Assembly (NCBI GenBank): GCA_002030045.1
Contig: LQBI01000009.1
Location: forward strand, 1 to 54,275
DNA length: 54,275 bases
Reading direction: 5' to 3'
DNA from: Candidatus Aegiribacteria sp. MLS_C
GTDB lineage: Bacteria; Fermentibacterota; Fermentibacteria; Fermentibacterales; JCC-6
The first letter of the stretch is position 1, and each line of letters opens with the position of its first letter. Below, in pieces: positions 25,429-33,815 of the stretch. The position numbers were made by a program, and so were the translations under genes. The notes under the pieces are model-generated. The model was not told where the DNA came from. It worked only from the letters and a program-made list of their open reading frames with translations, and ran no database searches.

Positions 25429-25734
25429 ATGGTTCTTCTCCAGAAAAGTCAGTTGATCGAGGTAGGATCTGCTTGTTTTGAGATCGTCCGTTCGAATGAC
25501 ATCGATGGTGCCATCGAGTACGTACAGCCCGAGCAGGAGGCCGATCCCCGCCATGCCATGAGCACCGGAACACCCGACGTGCCCTTCGGCCGGGAGGTCG
25601 TCGTCATGGCGGAGGGAGACCGGGACGAGGCTTCGATAACCGGCGCAGACCCGGTTATCGACTCGATGCTCGCCGACGGGAGATGGTGGGTGGGCCGACA
25701 GGACTGCGGTAACCGCACGAGCACAGTTACCTGA
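25429..25734 (+). CDS. Doubtful hypothetical protein
   Basis: A 101-codon frame from ATG 25429 contains 'FEIVRSNDIDGAIEYVQPEQ' and ends '...RWWVGRQDCGNRTSTVT'. Codon third positions are GC-rich as in the real genes, and the peptide is acidic and soluble-looking, but no ribosome site is clear and no family is recognised. A frame on the other strand covers the same bases and is less protein-like (Ser/Thr/Arg-rich). It could be a fragment. Confidence 0.3.
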   Translation: MVLLQKSQLIEVGSACFEIVRSNDIDGAIEYVQPEQEADPRHAMSTGTPDVPFGREVVVMAEGDRDEASITGADPVIDSMLADGRWWVGRQDCGNRTSTVT

Positions 25735-25749
25735 AGCCGGCCCGTCTCC

Positions 25750-25935
25750 TCAGCTCTCCTCTTCCCCGGCTCGCTCTTTCCCGGTGCAGAGACCGTTGTA
25801 CCCGGGCACGTCGCTGTTCAGGTGCGCGTATACCGGTTTCTCGTTCCTCAGAACGTCCACGCAGTCGTGCATCTCGTCTATCGGAACGTTGATGGTGGCG
25901 AACTTCGCGTCCGGGAAGTACCACGGAGGGACCAT
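25750..25935 (-). CDS. Conserved-looking small protein
   Basis: A 61-residue protein from ATG 25935: M-V-P-P-W-Y-F-P-D-A-K-F, then 'ATINVPIDEMHDCVDVLRNE', 'KPVYAHLNSDVPGYNGLCTG' and 'EEES' at the end. The regular pattern, hydrophobic core and double Cys look like a genuine small conserved protein, though I cannot name it. The frame is open upstream to 25980, but that part is Arg-rich and unlikely. The product is probably cytoplasmic. Confidence 0.5.
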   Translation of the reverse strand: MVPPWYFPDAKFATINVPIDEMHDCVDVLRNEKPVYAHLNSDVPGYNGLCTGKERAGEEES

Positions 25936-26011
25936 CCGGCTCCCTGCGGAGCATCGCTGCAGCCTGAGGGGCCGCATCATTGAATTGCCGGGCCGAAACG
26001 GCCCAGCGGGA

Positions 26012-27154
26012 TCAGCGGACGGTCAGGAGGTTCCTCCTGCACCACATGCCCAGGAACCTGTCCATGACGGCATATCCGCCGTCAGTGGTCCTGATGATGA
26101 TGTCATGAGCTGCCAGGTACTCTATCGCCCTACCGGCACTGGACGGGGACCTGAAACCATACCTGGCGAGGACATCGCCGGAGTATGGGGTAAGGAGCGG
26201 ATCCTCCGTGGCCACGGCCCTGAGCATCCGCCGGGACATCTCCGGCAGTGAGTCCCAGAGGGTGAGGTAGGTCGAGTGTTCCCTTTCGAGCAGCACTTCC
26301 AGGGCCCTGTCCGTCATCTCCTCCGTTATCCTGCTCCCGGAACCGCTTATGTCATGCAGGGCGGAACAGAGCATCTGCCGTGTAGAAGGGGTGACCGGAA
26401 GTCATTCCGACGAGTTTCCTCAGCACGCTGTCCCGCACGTCCCTTCCATTGGAGACGAACTTCTCCCTGATGAAGGGGATCCAGCAGCCCTCTCCGATGG
26501 ACTCCAGGGGGTAGTGCCCGGCGCTCCTGTAGAGCGGGCTGGATGAGTCCAGGAACATCTCCCTGATGAGATGCGTGCGGCTCCCGCAGAAGAACCAGGC
26601 TATATCGTTCTTCTCCTGCACCACGCTTCTCAGTACCCGTTCGATGCCTTCATCTCCGAGCTTCCTCACCTGCTGGAACTCGTCAAAGATAACCACAAGC
26701 CTTCGGTCGCTGTTGGCGTCGGCTATCCTCCAGGAGGCCTTCAGTACGTTCTCCAGCTGGTCCGGCGAATACCCGCGGCGACCCCTGGACAGGGTTACGG
26801 AGGGTCTGCCGTCATCGCTCACGGCTGCAGCGGGCGACTACCCCTCGAAGATCCTGCCCACCCTCTTCAGAACGCCTTCCGTGCCTTCTGCCCCGGCGAA
26901 CTCGGATGCGCACAGATCGATCGTATCTGAAATGTCGACGCATTCCCAGACGTTTTTCAAAACCACAATGGCGCCGACCCCTCGGAGTTCCTTCGCGACC
27001 GCCCTCAGGAGCGAGGTCTTGCCTAGCGTCTTTCCCCGTGCAGGAAGAGCATCTCCCCGTTGAGCCCCGCCTGGACAAGGTCCCTGATCTCCTCCGTCCG
27101 ATTGCAGAAATCGTCTCCGCCGACTATTCCGCCATAGGTGAAGGGGTTCTGCAT
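26012..27154 (-). pseudogene. Broken AAA-type ATP-binding protein (ATPase_2-like)
   Basis: Three pieces on one strand together make a full ~380-residue ATPase of the archaeal ATPase_2/MNS clade. Piece 1 starts at ATG 27154 (M-Q-N-P-F-T-Y-G-G-I-V) and runs to 'LFLHGERR'. A 1-nt loss near 27023-27026 then shifts into 'LGKTSLLRAVAKELRG' (Walker A). Next is an in-frame TAG at 26838-26840. Then comes 'RRLVVIFDEFQQVRKLGDEG' (Walker B). A 1-nt gain near 26378-26379 turns 'HPFYTQMLC' into 'HPFYTADAL'. The C-terminal winged-helix part runs to 26012. Three independent lesions make sequencing error unlikely and show an old pseudogene. Such ATPases are often mobile or defence-linked. Confidence 0.85.
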
Positions 27155-27242
27155 TCAGGCCCCTCCCTCTTCTACGCATACCGCGTTACACAGATAGCGT
27201 AATGAATACCGGGACCCGGGTCAGGTTGAGGCGCCGGTTCCT

Positions 27243-27632
27243 CTACCGCTCCATGGTCCTGAGCTTCAGGACATGCACGGTAACCCCGACGGCGATGAGC
27301 AGGAGAAGGATCTCCACCCAGAGAACGGAGACCGCCAGCAGGACCGTGAGGCCGATGGTAGCCCAGAGAAGGGCCAGGGTCAGTACCTTGTGGGGCATGG
27401 TCACTCCCCTGCCGTCCCGGTAGTTCCTTACGTACTCGCCGAACCAGCGGTTACCCATGAGCCACCGGTAGAAGCGCCTGGAACTCCTGGCGTAGCAGGC
27501 AGCCGCCAGCAGCAGGAGGGGCGTGGTGGGCAGCAGGGGCAGGAATATCCCTATGATCCCCAGGACGAGGCTGAGGGTTCCGGCCACTGCGAGGAGGGGC
27601 TTCAGGAGTGTCCCGAGAGTATCGCGTTCCAT
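27243..27632 (-). CDS. DUF454 (YbaN-like) membrane protein
   Basis: A 129-residue inner-membrane protein. It has the family's start 'LSLVLGIIGIFLPLLPTTPL' and 'LLAAACYARSSRRFYRWLM', then 'FGEYVRNYRDGRG' and two further helices ('KVLTLALLWATIGLTVLLAV', 'LWVEILLLLIAVGVTVHVL'). This is the pattern of DUF454 proteins, whose function is unknown. The start overlaps the stop of the upstream acetyltransferase by one base (TAATG), so translation is coupled. Confidence 0.88.
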   Translation of the reverse strand: MERDTLGTLLKPLLAVAGTLSLVLGIIGIFLPLLPTTPLLLLAAACYARSSRRFYRWLMGNRWFGEYVRNYRDGRGVTMPHKVLTLALLWATIGLTVLLAVSVLWVEILLLLIAVGVTVHVLKLRTMER

Positions 27633-28159
27633 TATCCGCTCCGGTGATGCTTCATACCTGATGCCGCCTCGTCTTTCATGGAAGTACCGTTCCGCATCAG
27701 GTCCAGTGTGTAGGACATCTTGCCATCGGCCTTCAGCTCCCCCCTGGCGCCCTCCCTCTCCCATATGGCGCGGGATGCACCGTTGCCGGCGGCCACCGTC
27801 GCCGAGAGGGATGCCAGCCCGATACCCCGCGCTACATCCATGATCAGGCGGAAGGCGGCGGAGCATATGCCCCTGTTCCTGTACCTGCTGCCGATCCAGT
27901 AGCCGGCCCTGGCACGGGCCCTCTTCAGGTCTATGTGGCTGAGGGATATCATTCCCACGGGTTTCTCGTTCTCCAGTATGCAGTAGCAGACGGAGTCTTG
28001 GACCGTCTCCCAATCCCGGATCTTCTTCTCGAACTCCCCCGGCGTGATGCCGGTGTCGGGGGGGAACCCCAGTTCCCTCCGCAGGGTCCCGTCCCGGTTC
28101 AGGAGGCGGGCCAGGAGACCGGCTTCCCCCGACCCTATGCGCCTTATGGTGACCATCAT
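27632..28159 (-). CDS. GNAT-family N-acetyltransferase (paralogue of 1150-1623)
   Basis: A 175-residue acetyltransferase from ATG 28159 (M-M-V-T-I-R-R), with AGGAGGG about 10 nt upstream; the next ATG is one codon on. The acetyl-CoA loop is 'WIGSRYRNRGICSAAF' and the following strand 'ASLSATVAAGN'. It aligns throughout with the product of 1150-1623 (both have GFP...ITP, SVC and SLSH landmarks). It has an extra ~18-residue C-terminal extension. It forms an operon with the DUF454 gene. The substrate is unknown. Confidence 0.85.
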   Translation of the reverse strand: MMVTIRRIGSGEAGLLARLLNRDGTLRRELGFPPDTGITPGEFEKKIRDWETVQDSVCYCILENEKPVGMISLSHIDLKRARARAGYWIGSRYRNRGICSAAFRLIMDVARGIGLASLSATVAAGNGASRAIWEREGARGELKADGKMSYTLDLMRNGTSMKDEAASGMKHHRSG

Positions 28160-28353
28160 CCCAGACGTACCCTCCTCCGAGATCCCAGGGACAGCACCCA
28201 CCGGCTCACGGGTTTCCGGGCCGGCCCTGCCGGGGCAATATGATAATCCCGGATGCTCCTGTCGGGAAGGATGCCGGGCGGCCTGCAGGCTGTCTGGTCC
28301 AGACGGTACGGTGCGAGTAGATTAAGGGCAGGACACCGGGCAGGGAGGGAACC

Positions 28354-29571
28354 ATGAGGAACCGCTCTTTCATGGTGCTTGTGGCGCTGCTCGCGGCTGC
28401 GGCGCCGGAGACCGTTTCCCAGGTGTACCAGGAGCCCGGGGACTACGGATACTCCTACCGCACCGAGGACATCCCCGGGGTGTACGAGACGATGGAGGAC
28501 TCCCGCATATACTACCCGGATTCGGGAGGCGTCATCCCGCAGTCCGCGGTCCCCTGTCCCGTAGTGGTTCTCGGACACGGCTTCATGATGGGCATAGACA
28601 GGTACGAGAGCTACGCCGAGCACCTGGCCACCTGGGGCTACCTGGTGGTGCTCCCGACCTACTCCAACCCGCTGATAGAGCCGGAGCACTTCACGAGGGC
28701 CCGGTGCATCGTGGACGCCGCCCTCTTCACCGCCGGCCTGGACACCCAGCCCGGGGACCTCTTCTTCGGGAAGGTGGACGAGACGAACTGGGGCTTCACC
28801 GGCCACAGCATGGGAGGAGGCTGTGCCTTCCTGGCCGCCGACACCTTCGACCTGGCCGACACGCTGAGGGTGGTCGTCTCCTTCAACTCGCCCCAGACCA
28901 CACCCCCGGTCAGCCCGGCCGGACTGGACCTGCCCAAGCTGGTCCTCGCAGGGGGAGTCGACACCACAGCTCCATGGCAGGAGGTCCGGGAGGCCATGTG
29001 GGCGGAAGCTCCGGCCCCGGGGGCCTTCGCGGTCATACACGGCGCGAACCACGGGTACTCCATGGACTACTCCTACTGGTGGGAGGACGGGGGCACCGCG
29101 ACCATCAGCCGGGAGGAACAGCAGGCGACCATCCGCCTCTACATGACGGCCTACTTCGAGAGATACCTCCACGGGGACGCCTCTTCTCTCAACTTCATGG
29201 TCTGCTACGGCGACTCCATACTGAGCGACCCGGCGCTTGATTCAGTGGAGGTCCGGCTGGAAACCGGGATCTCCCCGGGACCCGGAGGATCCGGCGCTTC
29301 GGCAGGCGTCATACGGGTGTTCCCGAACCCCTCCGCAGGACCGGCCAATCTTGAGCTCGTCCTTGCCAGCCCGACCGCGGTCACCGTGAGCATCTTCGAC
29401 ATGCTGGGAAGGATGGTGTGCGTCCCGGCAGACGGCAACCTGTCCGACGGCGTGCACCTCTTCAGCTGGAACGGCACCGACCGTGATTCCGACCCTCTTC
29501 CCCCGGGGATCTACATGTGCGTGATGGAGACGCAGGAGGGTGCGGTCGCCGCAAAACTGGTGAGAAGGTAG
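28354..29571 (+). CDS. Secreted alpha/beta hydrolase with sorting tail
   Basis: A 405-residue exported esterase-like protein. The signal peptide is M-R-N-R-S-F-M-V-L-V-A-L-L-A-A-A-A-P. The hydrolase domain has the oxyanion region 'CPVVVLGHGFMMG', the nucleophile elbow 'GFTGHSMGGGCAF', an acid near 'LVLAGGVDTTAPW' and the catalytic His in 'VIHGANHGYSMD'. This resembles dienelactone hydrolase, chlorophyllase and PAF-acetylhydrolase-like enzymes. The C-terminal ~85 residues are a sorting tail ('VFPNPSAGPANLEL', 'SIFDMLGRMV', ending 'AAKLVRR'). It is probably at the cell surface, cleaving an ester or polyester; the exact substrate is unknown. The ribosome site GGGAGGGAACC precedes the ATG. Confidence 0.85.
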   Translation: MRNRSFMVLVALLAAAAPETVSQVYQEPGDYGYSYRTEDIPGVYETMEDSRIYYPDSGGVIPQSAVPCPVVVLGHGFMMGIDRYESYAEHLATWGYLVVLPTYSNPLIEPEHFTRARCIVDAALFTAGLDTQPGDLFFGKVDETNWGFTGHSMGGGCAFLAADTFDLADTLRVVVSFNSPQTTPPVSPAGLDLPKLVLAGGVDTTAPWQEVREAMWAEAPAPGAFAVIHGANHGYSMDYSYWWEDGGTATISREEQQATIRLYMTAYFERYLHGDASSLNFMVCYGDSILSDPALDSVEVRLETGISPGPGGSGASAGVIRVFPNPSAGPANLELVLASPTAVTVSIFDMLGRMVCVPADGNLSDGVHLFSWNGTDRDSDPLPPGIYMCVMETQEGAVAAKLVRR

Positions 29572-29580
29572 GTCCGGGCT

Positions 29581-32271
29581 TCAGTCCGCCTTCCCCCGGC
29601 GGTTACCTCCATCGCTCTTCCCGTATGCGCCGATGAGCTTGAAAAGCTCGTCAACCGCGAATATGGACGCGGCGGCGACGGCCACGAGCCCCCAGTCCGC
29701 CAGGGTCAGGGGCTCAAGTCCGAAGATGTTCCTGCCGACGGGAGTATTTACCGCCAGGACCTGGAGCACAACGGCGGCGAGGATCCCTCCCCAGAGCCAC
29801 AGGTTGCTGAAGAGGCCGATGGAGAACACCGAGGAGGATGACGACCTGGCGTTCAGGGCGTGGTACCACTGGAATGCGGCCAGGACCGTGAAGGCCACCG
29901 TCCTGGCGTGGGCCTCCGTACCGCTGTCCAGCGCCTTCGAGAAGAGCAGGAGAGTACCGGCGGCCATGACGGGGGCCAGGGTCAGCACGCGCCTTATCAG
30001 ACGGCGGTCCATGACTCCGGCGCCGGGCGGTCTGGGAGGCTGCCTCAGCACGCTCCTGTGGCGGGGTTCTATTCCCAGCGGGATGGTGCAGGCACCGTCG
30101 GTCACAAGGTTTATCCAGAGTATCATCACCGCGGTCAGGGGCAGCGGCATGCCAAGGAGCAGGGCGGCGGCCAGGGTCATTATCTCGCCCAGGTTGGTGG
30201 TAAGCAGGAAGAAGACCACCCGTCTCAGGTTGGAGAATATCGTCCGGCCCTCCTCCACCGCGTGCATTATCGTTGCGAAATCGTCGTCGGTCAGTATCAT
30301 GTCCGAGGCTTCCCTGGCCACCTCGGTGCCCGCCTTCCCCATCGCCACCCCGATATCGGCGCCCTTCAGCGCCGGTGCGTCGTTGACCCCGTCTCCGGTC
30401 ATGGCCACGATCTCGCCCCTGCCCTTCAGCGCCCTGAGTATCCTGAGCTTGTGTTCCGGGGACACCCTGGCGTAAACCGCTGTGTCCCCGGCCAGCTCCT
30501 CCAGTTCCCCGTCGCTCATCCCGTCCAGTTCCGCCCCGGTGACGATCCTCTCGCCGTGGCCCGTTATTCCGGCCTGCCGTGCTATGGCCGATGCAGTCGC
30601 CGCATGGTCCCCGGTGATCATGACCACCCTCATGCCGGCTCTCTGCGCATCCGCTACAGCCTGAACCGCGTCTTCCCTGGGAGGGTCGACCATGCCCCAC
30701 ATCCCTGTGAAGACCAGGCCGCTCTCGGCGTCCTCCCGGTCCAGTTCCCCCCTGTCCCCCGGCACCTCCCTGTAGGCCCCGGCCACCAGCCTCAGCGCCT
30801 TCTCTCCGTATGAAGCGATGGCCTGCTCTATTTCTCTCCTGCGTTCGTCGTCCAGTGGCTCCGTCCCGCCTTCGACCAGTACCCTGTCGCTGAAATCCAG
30901 TATCCTGTCCGGTGCTCCCTTTACCAGGACAAGCCTGCGGTCCGGGTCACCGGTGCCGTTGAGCGTTGCCATGTACTTGTGTCCGCTGTCGAAGGGGATC
31001 TCGTCGATGCGGGGATGTTCCTCCGACTCCTTCCCCGGGTCCCGGACGCATTCCAGTGAAGCGGTCAGGATAGCGGCCTCTGTGGCCGTGCCTGATACCT
31101 CACCGGAATCGCCTGCCGAGGCGTTCCCGGCCAGGATGCCAATCCTGTGCAGCATGGCCATATCGGTTTCGGAGCATCCCTCACTCTTCCCGGTTTCGGC
31201 ACCTGACGGCCTTGCTTCTCCGGAAAGGGTCCAGAAGCGGGTCACCGTCATCTCGTTCTTCGTTATCGTTCCCGTCTTGTCGGTGCATATCACGGTGGTG
31301 GAGCCCAGGGTCTCCACAGCAGGCAGCGTTCTGATCACGGCGTTGCGCCGGGCCATCCGTCTCACGCCCAGGGCAAGTGTCACGCTTATCACGGCAGGGA
31401 GTCCCTCGGGTATCGCGGAAACGGCCACGGCCACGGAGAAGAGGGCCATTTCCGCCGCCGGATGGCCCTGCAGGATGCCAAGCAGGAACACCACGAACGC
31501 CAGCGCCACCCCTCCGGCCCCCAGGAACAGCCCGAGCCTGTCCATTCGCTTCTGTAGAGGCGTCTTCTCCTGCTCGGCGCTCCTCACTGAACCGGCAATA
31601 CGGCCGAGTTCAGTCCCCATGCCCGTTTCCACCACCAGTGCCCGGCCCCTTCCCGAGGTGATGGAGGATGACATCCAGAGCATGTTGGACCTGTCTGCCG
31701 GCTGGGTATCCTCAGGCAGGGTCCCCGGCTCCTTGCTGACCGGTTCGCTCTCTCCGGTGAGGGCCGACTCGTCGGCATGCATGTCGGTGGCTGACAGCAC
31801 ACGGGCGTCGGCAGGAACCCTGTCACCGGTCTCCAGTATCAGGAGGTCCCCGGGGACTACCTCCTCGGAGGAGATGCTCCGCTCGGTCCCGTCCCTGAGC
31901 ACCACGGCGTGGGGTACCGATAGTTCCCTGAGGGCCTCCATGGCCCTGTCGGCCTTCCACTCCTGGACCGCCCCGAGCAATGTGTTGAGGATTATGACCG
32001 CGAATATCACCCCCGCGTCCACCGTGTGCCCGGTGGCGAGGGAGAGGGCCGCTGCGCCTATCAGAAGGTATATGAGTGGATTATGGACCTGCCTGATGAG
32101 TATGCCGGCGACGGAGACCTTCTCCCCCTCCTCGAGGGCGTTGCCGCCATAGCGCTGCAACCTGCCGTCCGCTTCGCCGGAGGACAGCCCCCCTTCATCG
32201 GCGCCCGTTTCCCGCATGACCGCCCGCTCACCAAGCGAGTGCCACTCCCGGGACATTCCCTCGTCCGTCAT
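29581..32271 (-). CDS. P-type (P2, Ca2+-ATPase-like) cation transporter
   Basis: An 896-residue ATP-driven cation pump. Start ATG 32271 (M-T-D-E-G-M-S-R-E-W-H) has GGAGG 3 nt upstream; ATG 32256 is an alternative. The actuator loop 'DESALTGESEPVSKE' is followed by membrane helix 4 'SAIPEGLPAVISVTLALG' (P-E-G-L ion site as in SERCA/PMR1), the phosphorylation site 'CTDKTGTIT' (Asp331) and the hinge 'MTGDGVNDAPALKGADIGVA'. The C-terminal six-helix block is present. The arrangement is that of a bacterial Ca2+ or Mn2+ exporter with a shortened N-terminus. An upstream zinc-ribbon-like frame ends on the start codon (ATGA overlap). Confidence 0.93.
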   Translation of the reverse strand: MTDEGMSREWHSLGERAVMRETGADEGGLSSGEADGRLQRYGGNALEEGEKVSVAGILIRQVHNPLIYLLIGAAALSLATGHTVDAGVIFAVIILNTLLGAVQEWKADRAMEALRELSVPHAVVLRDGTERSISSEEVVPGDLLILETGDRVPADARVLSATDMHADESALTGESEPVSKEPGTLPEDTQPADRSNMLWMSSSITSGRGRALVVETGMGTELGRIAGSVRSAEQEKTPLQKRMDRLGLFLGAGGVALAFVVFLLGILQGHPAAEMALFSVAVAVSAIPEGLPAVISVTLALGVRRMARRNAVIRTLPAVETLGSTTVICTDKTGTITKNEMTVTRFWTLSGEARPSGAETGKSEGCSETDMAMLHRIGILAGNASAGDSGEVSGTATEAAILTASLECVRDPGKESEEHPRIDEIPFDSGHKYMATLNGTGDPDRRLVLVKGAPDRILDFSDRVLVEGGTEPLDDERRREIEQAIASYGEKALRLVAGAYREVPGDRGELDREDAESGLVFTGMWGMVDPPREDAVQAVADAQRAGMRVVMITGDHAATASAIARQAGITGHGERIVTGAELDGMSDGELEELAGDTAVYARVSPEHKLRILRALKGRGEIVAMTGDGVNDAPALKGADIGVAMGKAGTEVAREASDMILTDDDFATIMHAVEEGRTIFSNLRRVVFFLLTTNLGEIMTLAAALLLGMPLPLTAVMILWINLVTDGACTIPLGIEPRHRSVLRQPPRPPGAGVMDRRLIRRVLTLAPVMAAGTLLLFSKALDSGTEAHARTVAFTVLAAFQWYHALNARSSSSSVFSIGLFSNLWLWGGILAAVVLQVLAVNTPVGRNIFGLEPLTLADWGLVAVAAASIFAVDELFKLIGAYGKSDGGNRRGKAD

Positions 32272-32465
32272 GGTCCTCCGTCCTGGTTGTCCACTTCTTG
32301 CGCCAGGCGGCCGGGCCGGTCCGCTGCTCCAGCTGCCGACCACGGTCTGGAACTAGGACTTGCAATCGATATCCCGTCCCGGAATGGATGCAGGGTTCCG
32401 CATTCAACGCATTCGAAGTGGTCCGGGTTACTTGTTCGAATGCCGCCGCCGCAGGCGGGGCAAAT
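32268..32465 (-). CDS. Zinc-ribbon-like ORF without a normal start
   Basis: Reading upstream from the P-type ATPase start, the frame whose TGA overlaps its ATG is open to 32477. It contains 'CPACGGGIRTSNPDHFECVE' followed by C-G-T-L-H-P-F-R, i.e. two Cys-x2-Cys knuckles 17 residues apart, like a small zinc ribbon. No ATG/GTG/TTG precedes it; ATT at 32465 just before the first Cys is the only start-like codon. The half after the ribbon is Pro/Gly/Ser-rich and not convincing. It could be a remnant or a gene with a rare start. Confidence 0.35.
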   Translation of the reverse strand: MCPACGGGIRTSNPDHFECVECGTLHPFRDGISIASPSSRPWSAAGAADRPGRLAQEVDNQDGGP

Positions 32466-32560
32466 GAAAAAACCGCTCTATACCGTCACGTACTAATGAG
32501 GTGCTTTCGGTCAGTCGCTCCGGGAAACGTCAGTCTTCCGGGGCCTGCTTCGGGCAGCTC

Positions 32561-32725
32561 TCAGCCCGGAAGTCCCAGAAAACGGCCCAGGTACCAGGGC
32601 CAGATGATCAGGCCCAGAACACCCTGCCAGAAGCTCAGCTTCACGAAACCCAGCGTGAAGAGCCATCCTGCGAACCAGAAAACCCCGGTTATGTCGCTGT
32701 TGAGCTTGAATTCCTTCTTCGACAC
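32561..32725 (-). CDS. Small two-helix membrane protein, GTG start
   Basis: A 54-residue protein that starts at GTG 32725 (V/M-S-K-K-E-F-K-L-N), with GGGAG 6 nt upstream. It has two hydrophobic segments, 'ITGVFWFAGWLFTLGFVKL' and 'GVLGLIIWPWYLGRFLGL', the second rich in Trp. This resembles short proteins often found near cation pumps and stress genes, but the family is not recognised. It lies about 290 bp beyond the P-type ATPase start on the same strand and may be co-transcribed. Confidence 0.65.
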   Translation of the reverse strand: MSKKEFKLNSDITGVFWFAGWLFTLGFVKLSFWQGVLGLIIWPWYLGRFLGLPG

Positions 32726-32957
32726 TTCATCTCCCTTCGTCCATGAACGTGTTGCCGGCATAGGGAAAAGACGTCGGCGGAAAGGCTGGCAGTTGCCGCA
32801 GCCGCTGTCTCGGCTGTTTCACGGGATCGCTTCGATCGATGGCCCGGATTTCCAGGACAGAGTGCCCCTCGAGTACTGAAGACGGCTCACCGGGTCTCTG
32901 CCGTGGAAGGATCGGGTTCACTCGACCCCGACCCCCTTCAGTCGTCCCCGAACCCCT

Positions 32958-33101
32958 TCAGTCGGCTTTCCTGCCCTTGAGTTTCAGAAAAAGTATCAGG
33001 GCGATGCTGTCCAGGGAGACCAGCGTGGAGACGGTCTGGGCGTCGCCCAGATGGTTGTAGCCGAACACAAGTCTCAGTACCAGGAATACAATGGTTCCCA
33101 T
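32958..33101 (-). CDS. Very small membrane protein (47 residues)
   Basis: ATG 33101 has GGAGGG 4 nt upstream. The peptide M-G-T-I-V-F-L-V-L-R-L-V-F-G-Y-N-H-L-G-D is followed by 'VSTLVSLDSIALILFLKLKG' and a basic end K-A-D. It has two hydrophobic stretches, a strong ribosome site and correct termination at TGA 32958, so it is probably a real small protein. Nothing similar is known to me. It may share a transcript with the genes at 32561-32725 and 29581-32271. Confidence 0.55.
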   Translation of the reverse strand: MGTIVFLVLRLVFGYNHLGDAQTVSTLVSLDSIALILFLKLKGRKAD

Positions 33102-33269
33102 ACTTCCCTCCTTCTGCGGGCGGTATTCTTCAGTGGCTCCAGATCCAATATGAATAGTAATATACGATTATATGCGGCGGGGCAAGTTACTTCCAGCCGG
33201 CAGTCAGAAAATGGAAGGGCATCCCGTCGTGGACCTCCGTATTCCCGAAGCCCGCACCGGCGGCCTCGG

Positions 33270-33815
33270 TCACTCGGCGAAGGCGATGCTTCCCACCACG
33301 CCGTCGAAGATCTCCCGTCCCCGCTGCCTTTCCTCCCAGGGGCAGCCGCACTGAAGTATTACCAGCATGCTCTCACTGCCGACCAGGCTCAGCTGCAGGT
33401 ACCAGTCCCCGCCGTCCTGCCACCGGCCGCGGAACCGGGCCGTCACGGAACGGTATCCGACCCCGGGATCGATCCTCTCCGTCTCATCGCAGGATCCGCC
33501 CCGGCGGGCGGTCATGTCCCCTGCGTAGTCGGCGATCATGTACTCGGCCGTGGAGAGGAAGCCGGACGGCTTCACATCGGCGAGCCTCACCTGCAGTCCC
33601 ATGTCGTCACCACCCGTGAGGTCGGCCCTTATGGCCGCACCAGTCCCGAAGTGCTCCGAGACGGTCCAGCCGTCAGGTACCGTCAGGGAGTAGCCGGCGG
33701 GGTCCGTCATGACCCGGTCACCGGCGGCAGGTGCTTCAGAGCCGCATCCTTCAGCCGGAAGTGCCGCCGCTGATATGCAGGCTGCGGCAAGGCCCACGAA
33801 GCAGGGGACATGCAT
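33270..33815 (-). CDS. Lipoprotein of unknown function
   Basis: A 181-residue protein whose ATG overlaps the preceding stop by one base (TGATG). The N-terminus M-H-V-P-C-F-V-G-L-A-A-A-C-I-S-A-A-A-L-P ends in 'LPAEGC', a plausible lipobox. The mature part has 'AGYSLTVPDGWTVSEHFGTG', a pattern seen in PsbP/DUF1795-like proteins ('Y.i..P.gW'), and ends 'EIFDGVVGSIAFAE', which is also typical of that fold. It is likely attached to the outer membrane and is the third gene of the operon with the barrel and lipoprotein genes upstream. Confidence 0.7.
   Translation of the reverse strand: MHVPCFVGLAAACISAAALPAEGCGSEAPAAGDRVMTDPAGYSLTVPDGWTVSEHFGTGAAIRADLTGGDDMGLQVRLADVKPSGFLSTAEYMIADYAGDMTARRGGSCDETERIDPGVGYRSVTARFRGRWQDGGDWYLQLSLVGSESMLVILQCGCPWEERQRGREIFDGVVGSIAFAE

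Noticed and set aside
32272-32343. 24-residue N-terminal extension of the P-type ATPase
   Set aside because: It is Gly/Pro/Arg-rich without family similarity; a ribosome site sits in front of ATG 32271.
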